Source: Bacteroidota bacterium (GTDB lineage Bacteria > Bacteroidota > Bacteroidia > Chitinophagales > Chitinophagaceae). Taken from it: DNA of 64,000 nt. The stretch is taken from contig JAUZNZ010000025.1 in NCBI GenBank assembly GCA_030706735.1, forward strand, positions 1 through 64,000, written 5' to 3'. Both the position numbers and the translations under genes were made by a program. Below, piece by piece: positions 17,802 through 26,332 of the stretch. The stretch's first letter is position 1. The number at the start of each line of letters is the position of its first letter. Under the pieces are notes generated by a model. The model saw only the letters and a list, made by a program, of their open reading frames with translations, made no database searches and had not been told where the DNA came from.

Positions 17802-18434
17802 ATGCGCGTCCTCTTCCCCTCTCTCTGCGGCATCCTTTTAATCCAAATCACCTGCTCGACGACCTGCCAGAAGAACGGACCCGGTTCGCAAAGAGCGGTC
17901 AACCCGTTCCAGCAATGGCTGACCAATACAGGCGATACGGCCTCCGTGACGGTTCATCCCAATGACCTGCCTGTCGAGATCGGCTATACGTTCACTTCCT
18001 CTGCCGGCGGGTCGGTCGTTCAGCTCGGGATCAGGCTGCCTGACACCGGTAGGACGTATGCAGTCACCTTATGGGATGGCGTCAGCAAGGCATCCCTCGT
18101 GCAAAAGAACATCAAGGTGGCGACCATGGGCTTCAATTATGTCAGCCTGGTGGCCACAAATGAGGCGGTGGCCATCCAGGCCAATCATTCCTATGTCATC
18201 AGCGTCCTCATGATCCCGCAGGGCCTGGTCGGGGCAGGACCGGCCGGAGACGATTTCTTCGATGTGGAACGCACCGACCGGAAGGACATCTTCCCCATGA
18301 CGATCGGTCCAATCACCTATCAACATCAATACAGTAAACCATCCGGAAGCGCCAGTCCCGTATTTCCCGACAACCTGACCAGCTACCAGAATTTCATAAA
18401 CGGCATTTGCGATATCGGTTTCAGCAGCAACTAA
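17802..18434 (+). CDS. DUF4082-like exported protein
   Basis: 210 residues with an N-terminal signal sequence (MRVLFPSLCGILLIQITC) holding Cys18 and Cys22 near its end; a lipoprotein is possible but the lipobox is not canonical. The body follows the DUF4082 pattern: PVEIGYTFTSSAGGSVVQLG, IRLPDTGRTYAVTLWDG, then a GFNYVSL element and NHSYVISV. DUF4082 is a beta-sandwich found in extracellular carbohydrate-associated proteins; its function is not established. It is the first gene of a rightward cluster, 5 bases before the barrel gene, so probably co-transcribed with it and the three genes beyond. Confidence 0.65.
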   Translation: MRVLFPSLCGILLIQITCSTTCQKNGPGSQRAVNPFQQWLTNTGDTASVTVHPNDLPVEIGYTFTSSAGGSVVQLGIRLPDTGRTYAVTLWDGVSKASLVQKNIKVATMGFNYVSLVATNEAVAIQANHSYVISVLMIPQGLVGAGPAGDDFFDVERTDRKDIFPMTIGPITYQHQYSKPSGSASPVFPDNLTSYQNFINGICDIGFSSN

Positions 18435-18439
18435 CTGAC

Positions 18440-20170
18440 ATGAACGCTAACAGACTCCTCTTCGCTATGATTTGTGTTTCCGCGCTCACGCTGGCCGGGG
18501 GCGGGTCAGGTCTGCATGCGCAGGATCTCGGGAAGATCGGAAAGGCCAAGCCCTTTACCTTCAGCGGCAGTATCGGAGGCGGGGTAAACTTTTACCATTC
18601 AAATGAGACACTCACTACGCGCGACCCGTTTACCTGGAATCTCTACGGAAGCTTCATGCCCACGATCTATAACTTTTCGCTGCCCTTTTCCTTTGTCGTC
18701 AATCAATACAGCCGGAGCTATACCACTCCCTTCGCGCAGTTCGGCATCAGCCCGACCTACAAATGGATCAAGCTCCACCTGGGCTACCGTTCGATCAACT
18801 TCTCGCCGCTGACCTTCGCGGGGCAAAGCTTTAAAGGAGCAGGTATCGAACTTACTCCGGGGATCTTCCGGTTTGCCGCCTTCTACGGAAGTCTGAACAA
18901 AGCCATCTCCGAGGACACGACCAGCGGGCGCCTCGCGATGCCACAATACGGACGGATCGGTTATGGCGCGCGCATCGGTGTTGGCACGGAAGCCAATCAT
19001 ATCGATCTCATTTACTTCCATGCCAAGGACGACAGCGGATCCGTCAGGTTGATCAATGACACGGTGATCCTGCGCCCCCAGGAAAATACCGTCATCGGCA
19101 CCTCCTTCAAACTCACCTTGATCAAGCGGATCGTCTGGACGGCGGACCTTGCCGCGAGTGCGCTCACGCAGGACCTGGCTGCGCAAAAAGTGGTGAAGGA
19201 TACCCTGACAAAGAGCATCGACAAGCTTTTTTCCAGCCTGATCGACTACAGGAACAGCACGCGCGTCAGCCTATCCGGCCAATCCCAGCTCACGCTGCTG
19301 CTCAGGAGTTTCAATACGACGATCGGTTACCGGCGGGTTCAGCCGGATTTCAAGTCCCTCGGCGTTCCTTATATGCTGAACGATATCGAAGCATGGCAAT
19401 GGAACGCCGGCGGGGTCCTCTCCAGGGGGAAAGTGAACCTGAACGCCAATGTCACCGCTCAGCACAACGACATTTCGCATAATGAAGAGAGCGAGTTGCA
19501 CAACCTGACCGCCTCCTTCAATATGGGCGCCATGTTGAGCCCTCACGCCAACCTCGGACTGGCGGCCACGCTGGTCAACCTCCGGCAAACCGATGGAACC
19601 AACCATATTTCCGATTCGATCCGCCAGGACGAGCAGGTGTACAACTTTTCGATAACGCCCAGCTTCAGCTTCGGCAGTATGTCCGTGGCAAATTCATTGG
19701 GCTTTGGTCTCAATTACTCCCTGCTGAACGACAACAATCCCGTGACCTCTCCCAGCACCAATAGCCACACGATGACGGGTACCATGAACTATACCTGTTC
19801 ATTTCTCCGGCAGGCCTCCTCATTGAATGGCAGTCTGATCTATAACCGCTATGCCCAGGACAGCAGCGTCTATACTTCCTACGGCATCAATGCGGGGGCA
19901 GCGGCGCAATTCCTGAAAGACAAGACCCTGGGCGTGCAGGTAACGGTCGGCTATATGTTCAATCACTACACGCTGGGCACGGTCAGCAACAATGTGACGG
20001 GCGGGCTCAACGCGCATTATACCGTAGCCAAACGACACAGTTTTTCGGCCTATTTCAATATTGTGTCGACACCTCCCAGCAGCAGCAGCACCAATTTGCA
20101 GCAGAAGGTGCCCTATACGGTCAGTACAACCAATACGGCCGGCGGCCTGTCCTATAATTATTCATTTTAA
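18440..20170 (+). CDS. Putative outer-membrane beta-barrel protein
   Basis: 576 residues from the ATG at 18440 (MNANRLLFAMICVSALTLAG, signal peptide with cleavage near LHAQ). An in-frame ATG at 18407 lies inside the previous gene. The mature sequence is a long series of amphipathic strands with alternating aromatic residues (FTFSGSIGGGVNFYHSN, SPTYKWIKLHLGYRSINFSP, HSFSAYFNIVS) and ends LSYNYSF, a terminal Phe as in outer-membrane proteins. It resembles no named porin that I can identify. The stop TAA overlaps the next ATG by one base (20170), indicating translational coupling to the giant protein. This suggests the barrel anchors or exports that protein, which is inference. Confidence 0.7.
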   Translation: MNANRLLFAMICVSALTLAGGGSGLHAQDLGKIGKAKPFTFSGSIGGGVNFYHSNETLTTRDPFTWNLYGSFMPTIYNFSLPFSFVVNQYSRSYTTPFAQFGISPTYKWIKLHLGYRSINFSPLTFAGQSFKGAGIELTPGIFRFAAFYGSLNKAISEDTTSGRLAMPQYGRIGYGARIGVGTEANHIDLIYFHAKDDSGSVRLINDTVILRPQENTVIGTSFKLTLIKRIVWTADLAASALTQDLAAQKVVKDTLTKSIDKLFSSLIDYRNSTRVSLSGQSQLTLLLRSFNTTIGYRRVQPDFKSLGVPYMLNDIEAWQWNAGGVLSRGKVNLNANVTAQHNDISHNEESELHNLTASFNMGAMLSPHANLGLAATLVNLRQTDGTNHISDSIRQDEQVYNFSITPSFSFGSMSVANSLGFGLNYSLLNDNNPVTSPSTNSHTMTGTMNYTCSFLRQASSLNGSLIYNRYAQDSSVYTSYGINAGAAAQFLKDKTLGVQVTVGYMFNHYTLGTVSNNVTGGLNAHYTVAKRHSFSAYFNIVSTPPSSSSTNLQQKVPYTVSTTNTAGGLSYNYSF

Positions 20171-23100
20171 TGTCAATCGCCATGAATAAACACGGCTTCC
20201 TCCTCACCCTTCTACTCGCCGCCGCCACGGTTTCCGCACAGGTCAGTTACCCCGTGACGATCCGGACCACGGTCATTCCGCCCGTCAGCCCCTTCTTCGA
20301 TCAGATGCTCTCATCGATTACCGGAGGTCGTCTGATGGTCATGGTGACCGGCAACTCGCCCTCGGGAAGACCGCTCCAGGTCAAGCTCGCCGGCAGCCTG
20401 CAGCGCCTCTCTCCTTCCCCGTTTACCATCAACCTGAACCCAAACTTTCAACCGGCGCAGCCGATCAACCTGCCCCCGTCCGTGCCCGTAACGCTCAGCA
20501 ACAATCTGCTCGAGCAGACTTTCGGGAATTTCAATACGAACAATCTGATCTTCCAAAGCATCAGCGTCAATGACCTGCGCGACGGGCTGAACTATAAACT
20601 GCCGGAAGGTACCTACCGGATCTGCTTCACGGCCTATAACTTCACGGATGCGGGGAACCTCCGGCCCCTATCCGATCCGAATAGCGGATGTTCGATATTC
20701 ACCATTTGCTACAAAGCCTCCGCACCGCAGTTCATTCAGCCCGTCAACGGCATCAATCTCAACAGCAGCATGCCCGTGGTGAACCCTGCCTATCCCCTGC
20801 AGTTCACCTGGACGGTCCCCCAATTTACCTGCGCCTCTGCCCTTCCGCGAATCAGCTACGACCTGGAGATGCATGAGATCTTCCCCGGGCAGACGCCGAC
20901 CGACGCGATCAACAATGCGCCCGTATTCATGCGGCAGGGCCTGCCCACGGCGATCTTTCCCTTCGATACCCTCCTTTATAAGGATGTCCTGCAACAAGGC
21001 AAGCAGTACGCGATACGCGTTCATGCCAATACCGGCGGTCCGGCCGGCGCCGTGGTCAATGCCGTCAGCTTTGACAATAATGGGTTCAGCACGGTGCAGG
21101 CATTTCAGTATGGGACCGCGGGGCTGGCCGCAAATATGCCGCCGGGCAACAGCCTCCCGCCGGTCAGCAGCAACCCGCCGACGAGCAGCAACCCGCCGGT
21201 CAATAACCCACCCACGAACAATCCGGTCGACAGCAGCAAGAATAATCAGACCGATACTTCGAAGAATACCGCGCAGAAACCAAATGCCTATGACTCCGTA
21301 GCGGATTGCGGCGTCAAGCCGCCCACCGACTCGATCCCCATCGACGCCAATACCTCCCTGCAGGGCTCCTCGCTGACCATCGGAAGTTTTACGCTAACGG
21401 CGACCAGCATCACGCGAAATAACGACAGCACCTATAAGGGAAGCGGCACGATCGCCTGGAAACCGAAAGGGATCACGCTCAAGCTGGCCGTCGAATTCAG
21501 CAATATCAAGGTCAACAAGAGCAAGCAGGTCTTTGCCGGGCTCGTCACGTCGTCTACTGCACAACAGAAGTTCCAGGGATTCGGATCATGGAGTAATTTC
21601 AGTAAACAGAGCGGTGGGCAGCTCGATCAACTCTCCAATGACGTAGACAACTTTCTCAGCTCGAATAAAGCGACGCAGCTGGTCAGCCAGATCACCGGCA
21701 ATACGCCCGTCAATTTTCCCATCGGTCTCGACAATCAGAATATGGGAGGCACGCCCGTGACCCTGGCCATCATGAGCATGGCCTTCTCTCCGAAAGGCGC
21801 CACCATGAGCGTCCTGTTCGACATGAATATTCCCGAGGCGAACGGATGGTTATCCCTCGCGGGCACCAACTTTTGCCTGTCTCCCACCGGCGTGTCGTTT
21901 ACACAGGGGACGCTCTTCCTGCCCACCGACCGGTACTTCACGTTCGGCAGTGACGGCGACAGTCTCATTTTTAAAGGGTGTCCCACCGCCGATTCCACAA
22001 AAGGCACCTATGTCAGTTGGGCAGGGGATAGCCTAAGCGCCGTGGTGGCGCATGCGCGCCTGACCTTCCCCAAAACGGCCGTCGTGAGGGAGGATACCGC
22101 GGGCAACGTGCTCGACAGCGCGGTGGCCGCCAGCATTGAATTCCGGTTCCATAAATGGGATGACTGGGTCGCGAGCATCGGCTTCCCACGGTTTCAGATC
22201 GTGGGCGTAAAAGGGCTGAGCTTCATACCCGGGACGATCTTCTATGACCACTCGACCAGGTCGAATCCGACAGGCTTCAATCTGCCGAAGGATTATACCG
22301 GGTATTCCGGGAATGACTTCGAAGGACTCTACATCAAGGACATGAAGGTATTGTTGCCGGCGGATTTCAAGACCTTTAACCAGGGCAAGACCAGAACAGG
22401 CTTTGAGGCAAAAGATTTCGTCATCGATGACAAGGGCGTCAGCGTGGACGTGCTCGGCACCAAGATCATCGACCTTACGGACGGCAACCTTGGCGGCTGG
22501 GCCTTTTCCCTGGATACCGTTGAAGTCGAGATCAAGCAGAATACCTTCGCCAAGGGCGCCTTCAACGGTCAGATCCTGATGCCGATCAGCAAGACCCCGC
22601 TGGCCTATGAAGGAGATCTGCATAAAGGCGGCGATTCCACCAGCAAGGATTCCTCCCTGCAATACGAATTTGTCGTCAAGCCATCCGACTCAATGAAGAT
22701 CGATCTCTGGCAGGCCTATGTCCAGCTCAATCAAAATTCCGCATTCCAGGTGAAGAAGGACAGCCTCGGCGCCGCCATCTCCTTTGTGCTGAACGGAACG
22801 ATCGGTATCAATATCTCCAATGGAACGCCCAACCTGAATTTCCCGGCGATCAAATTCGACAGCCTGGGCCTCGCGAACCGTGATCCGAAGACGCATGCCA
22901 ACAAATTCTGGTTCAGTCCGGGCACCTGGGCCTTTGCCAGTCCGCAGAAGACCGTTTCGGGATTTCCCGTGTCGATCAATAATGTGGCGCCCGCCGTCGA
23001 CATGAATGATCCGTCGAACCTGAAGCTGGGTGTGAAGTTCGACCTGAATATCAACCTGGGCTTCGGCGACGAGTCGGTCATCAGCGCCACCACCAACCTC

Positions 23101-26100
23101 TTCGTGTATGGAAAGATCAACGCCAGCTTCGCGAATATGGCGCCGCAGATCAGTCTGAGCGGCGGCGTCGATGTCGATTCGGTGATGATCAAGGGAGACG
23201 TGGGTCCTGTCGGCGTGGACGGATACCTGGTCTTCTACAATCATGACAACACGTATGGCGACGGTCTCAAGGGCCATGTGTCCGCAACCTTCCCGATGGT
23301 GGCCGTGGAAGCGACGGCCCAGTTCGGCTACGTCAATAATTTCAATTACTGGTATATCGACGCCTGCGCCAACTTTCCGACGATCCCCATCGCGCCGACC
23401 CCGATCGGCATCAATGGCTTTGGGGGCGGCGCCTATTACAATATGGCCATGAGCACCAACCTCCCGGCCGATCCCTCGAACCTGCAGGCGGCTTCGCAAG
23501 CCAGCGACGTCACCCCGGGCAAGACCCTTTCCGGCGTCACCTTCACCCCACAGGCGGGTACCGCGGGGATACGCGCCACCGTGTGCATGGCCATGGCTAC
23601 AGGTTCAGGAGCCGACGCCATGAATGCCAAGGTCACCCTCACCGCCCAGATCAGCAACGGAGCCCTCTCGCTACTGGATCTGCAGGGCAATGTATATGTC
23701 ATGACCAATTATCCTCAAAACGACCAGGCCACCGTGCAGGGAGCGGTGGACATACAATATGATTTCACACAGAATAAATTCTCCCTGGACGCCGATATCC
23801 AGGGCAAGTTCGGGCCGGTCACCGCGGAGATCCCCATCGGCATGTACGGCGGACCCGACGGCTGGTACTTCAAGATCGGGGATGCCTTCGGCAAGCGCGT
23901 GAGCTTCACGCTACTGGACGTGAAGTCGGATATTTTTGCAGCGCATATCGGCGCCACCGCCTATTTCGAGATGGGGAGCCTCGTCAACCCGGCCCTCCCC
24001 CCCTTACCCAATGCGCTGATCTCATTTGGCGTCCAGCGAAATCCGTCCGTGGACAATCTGGTCACCTCGATGAACAAAGCGGATGGCAACGGCTTCATGT
24101 TCGGCGCCGAAGTGGACGGCTCGCTTAAATTCAGCGTCGCCATGCTCTATGCCAATGTCAACGCCATCCTGGGCTTCGACCTTGCTCTCAAACACTTCGC
24201 GAATAACTTCATGTGCGGCGGCACCAGCGCCGGCTGGCAGAACTGGTATGCGCTCGGCCAGATCTATTTCTATTTCGACCTGGACGTAGGCATCCATGTC
24301 GACGTGTGGTTCGCCAAGGGGGATTTCGACCTGGTTAAATTCCAGGCCGGCGCCCTGCTGTCCGCCGGTTTGCCGAATCCCACCTGGCTCGATGGCTCCG
24401 TGCATGTGAAAGGCGATCTCTTCGGGGGCCTGATCAGCATGGACGCCGACGCCCATTTCACCATCGGTGACAAATGCTACCCCACGCCCGACCCGCTGAG
24501 CGATGTGCAGATCATCAGCGATTACGGGCCAAAGAATACGGGCGATGTGTTCGACTATCCTTACGTGGCCTCCAATGTCGGCCTCGACATGAACTATGAC
24601 GTACAGGTACCGCCCACCTCACAAAAGCCGGACGGCGAGACGCGCACCTATCGTTTTGATATCAGCTCCTATACCGTTTCGGCCGGCAAAGGCAATCTCC
24701 CGGGCGTGCATATGCAATACCAGAACAATAATACGACCGGCATCCTCATGCATGACAATATTCTCGCTGCCCATACGACCTATACGGTGACGGTGGTCTG
24801 CTCCGTCACGCAATATTATCCGGACGAGAACCGTTGGGACAACCCCTTCAACGACCAGGATCAGGCGCGCGAGCCCGTTCAGCAAACCACGACCTGGAAT
24901 TTCACCACCGGCGACGCCCCGACCTATATCCCGGACAAGAACGTACACTTCGCCTATCCCGTAAACGACCAGCGCTATGTACTGAAACAGGAGTTGAACG
25001 GATCCGGCATGCTGCAATTAGGGGAATGGCAGGAGAATATCCTCCCCGGCAACCAGCAAGGGCCCCTCGCCTCCCGCAAGTACCAGCTCTTCTTCATCGA
25101 GCATGGGACCAGCGATACGATCAAGACCAGCTTTACGGTCAATACCGGGGCGCGTACCATCAATTACAACCTCCCGGCCGGACTGAAGAACAGCACCGTG
25201 TACCGCATGGAATTCTGGTCCACGCCCGGCGCGGGGATGGCTCCCACCAAGGTCCTTTCCTCGGTCAGCAGCAGTACGAGAACCATCAAGGGCGTGTCCG
25301 TCAACCTGCGCCAAACCGCTATCAGCGGACCGATCCGGTCGACCAACACGGCACCGCAGCCGATCTATACGATGTATTTCGGCACGAGCCGCTACAATAC
25401 CTTCGCCGACAAGATCAATGCCCTCGGCGCCTGGAACGGGAGCCGCAGTGGCAACAATATCCTCATCCAAAATCCGTCCCTTGCCCCCGAGCTCTTCGAC
25501 CAATATGAAGTAAAGGGATTCCATGCGCCGGACGGAACCGCCTATCCCTCGCTGTTCAATGCGCGGATCGAATGGGATCATAACCAGGCCAACGATCAGT
25601 TCGCAGATGATAATCTCTATGCCAACGCGTTTACCCTCGCCTTTAAACAGGTGGCGACCAACTTCGGCGTGCCCGAGCTGAGGGAGCAGATCTATAAGCC
25701 GGTAGCCACCCTCGACTGGAGCGGGTTCTCGTATGACGGGCCGCTCACGCTCTCCGAGACGCTGCCACCGGTCAATCCCATGCTCAAGGTCTCCAATGCC
25801 ACCGTCCATCTGCCGGCGCCGGGAGGATCGTCCGGCCAGGGTAATTCTTCCACCCCGATCACGACCGGCGGAGGGTATTCCATCTCTGTCCCGGCAGCCA
25901 TCGGCGCAAGATCGGGAGCCGGGATGAGCCAGGTTGTTGTCAAAATGGCCATGCCTTATCAGCTCAAGTGGACGCGCGACTATTATATCCAGCAGGACTA
26001 TGACCTGCTCAGCGCCTTCGGGTTGGTGGCGCAAACGCAGGCGGCCATTACCCAGCACCAACTCGACCCGTCGCAGGCGGAGGAAATATTGGGACAGATG

Positions 26101-26325
26101 GACGGCAACATAAACTTTGTCTGGAACGCGATCGGAGGTTCGGTCAGCATGCCCTGGGACCGGTTCTATTCGCTGTATACCGACCCCAACTCGATGGCGA
26201 TCCTGAACAAGATGAGGAACCTGAAATTCACCGCCTATCCGGCCGGCACGCGAAGCATCCGTTTCCGTTACCAGGCGGGAACCCTGGAAGGCAACGCCGT
26301 GACCAAGACCTTCACGACCAAATAG
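20170..26325 (+). CDS. Giant secreted TANFOR-like protein, 2051 residues
   Basis: Very large exported protein of unknown function. It starts at the ATG of a TAATG overlap with the barrel gene (20182 is an alternative); the signal peptide ends TVSAQ at about residue 24. Residues about 25-160 (VSYPVTIRTTVIPPVSPFFD onward, ending GTYRICFTAYNF) resemble the TANFOR domain of large Bacteroidota proteins. An Ig-like segment follows, then a low-complexity Pro/Ser/Asn linker near residues 318-375 (repeated SSNPP and NNPPTNN). A long beta-rich body comes next with recurring blocks such as GINGFGGGAYYNM and GSVHVKGDLFGG, and the C-terminus shows a looser pattern of strands. No type IX secretion C-terminal signal, lipobox or catalytic motif was seen. 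Probably an envelope or surface structural or adhesive protein. Flanked by barrel, FN3 and OmpA-domain genes in one transcript. Confidence 0.7.
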   Translation: MSIAMNKHGFLLTLLLAAATVSAQVSYPVTIRTTVIPPVSPFFDQMLSSITGGRLMVMVTGNSPSGRPLQVKLAGSLQRLSPSPFTINLNPNFQPAQPINLPPSVPVTLSNNLLEQTFGNFNTNNLIFQSISVNDLRDGLNYKLPEGTYRICFTAYNFTDAGNLRPLSDPNSGCSIFTICYKASAPQFIQPVNGINLNSSMPVVNPAYPLQFTWTVPQFTCASALPRISYDLEMHEIFPGQTPTDAINNAPVFMRQGLPTAIFPFDTLLYKDVLQQGKQYAIRVHANTGGPAGAVVNAVSFDNNGFSTVQAFQYGTAGLAANMPPGNSLPPVSSNPPTSSNPPVNNPPTNNPVDSSKNNQTDTSKNTAQKPNAYDSVADCGVKPPTDSIPIDANTSLQGSSLTIGSFTLTATSITRNNDSTYKGSGTIAWKPKGITLKLAVEFSNIKVNKSKQVFAGLVTSSTAQQKFQGFGSWSNFSKQSGGQLDQLSNDVDNFLSSNKATQLVSQITGNTPVNFPIGLDNQNMGGTPVTLAIMSMAFSPKGATMSVLFDMNIPEANGWLSLAGTNFCLSPTGVSFTQGTLFLPTDRYFTFGSDGDSLIFKGCPTADSTKGTYVSWAGDSLSAVVAHARLTFPKTAVVREDTAGNVLDSAVAASIEFRFHKWDDWVASIGFPRFQIVGVKGLSFIPGTIFYDHSTRSNPTGFNLPKDYTGYSGNDFEGLYIKDMKVLLPADFKTFNQGKTRTGFEAKDFVIDDKGVSVDVLGTKIIDLTDGNLGGWAFSLDTVEVEIKQNTFAKGAFNGQILMPISKTPLAYEGDLHKGGDSTSKDSSLQYEFVVKPSDSMKIDLWQAYVQLNQNSAFQVKKDSLGAAISFVLNGTIGINISNGTPNLNFPAIKFDSLGLANRDPKTHANKFWFSPGTWAFASPQKTVSGFPVSINNVAPAVDMNDPSNLKLGVKFDLNINLGFGDESVISATTNLFVYGKINASFANMAPQISLSGGVDVDSVMIKGDVGPVGVDGYLVFYNHDNTYGDGLKGHVSATFPMVAVEATAQFGYVNNFNYWYIDACANFPTIPIAPTPIGINGFGGGAYYNMAMSTNLPADPSNLQAASQASDVTPGKTLSGVTFTPQAGTAGIRATVCMAMATGSGADAMNAKVTLTAQISNGALSLLDLQGNVYVMTNYPQNDQATVQGAVDIQYDFTQNKFSLDADIQGKFGPVTAEIPIGMYGGPDGWYFKIGDAFGKRVSFTLLDVKSDIFAAHIGATAYFEMGSLVNPALPPLPNALISFGVQRNPSVDNLVTSMNKADGNGFMFGAEVDGSLKFSVAMLYANVNAILGFDLALKHFANNFMCGGTSAGWQNWYALGQIYFYFDLDVGIHVDVWFAKGDFDLVKFQAGALLSAGLPNPTWLDGSVHVKGDLFGGLISMDADAHFTIGDKCYPTPDPLSDVQIISDYGPKNTGDVFDYPYVASNVGLDMNYDVQVPPTSQKPDGETRTYRFDISSYTVSAGKGNLPGVHMQYQNNNTTGILMHDNILAAHTTYTVTVVCSVTQYYPDENRWDNPFNDQDQAREPVQQTTTWNFTTGDAPTYIPDKNVHFAYPVNDQRYVLKQELNGSGMLQLGEWQENILPGNQQGPLASRKYQLFFIEHGTSDTIKTSFTVNTGARTINYNLPAGLKNSTVYRMEFWSTPGAGMAPTKVLSSVSSSTRTIKGVSVNLRQTAISGPIRSTNTAPQPIYTMYFGTSRYNTFADKINALGAWNGSRSGNNILIQNPSLAPELFDQYEVKGFHAPDGTAYPSLFNARIEWDHNQANDQFADDNLYANAFTLAFKQVATNFGVPELREQIYKPVATLDWSGFSYDGPLTLSETLPPVNPMLKVSNATVHLPAPGGSSGQGNSSTPITTGGGYSISVPAAIGARSGAGMSQVVVKMAMPYQLKWTRDYYIQQDYDLLSAFGLVAQTQAAITQHQLDPSQAEEILGQMDGNINFVWNAIGGSVSMPWDRFYSLYTDPNSMAILNKMRNLKFTAYPAGTRSIRFRYQAGTLEGNAVTKTFTTK

Positions 26326-26332
26326 CACGACC

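Noticed and set aside
20170-26325. Type IX secretion C-terminal domain on the giant protein
   Set aside because: The last 80 residues end AVTKTFTTK and lack the usual YPNP-type start and Gly-rich ending strands.
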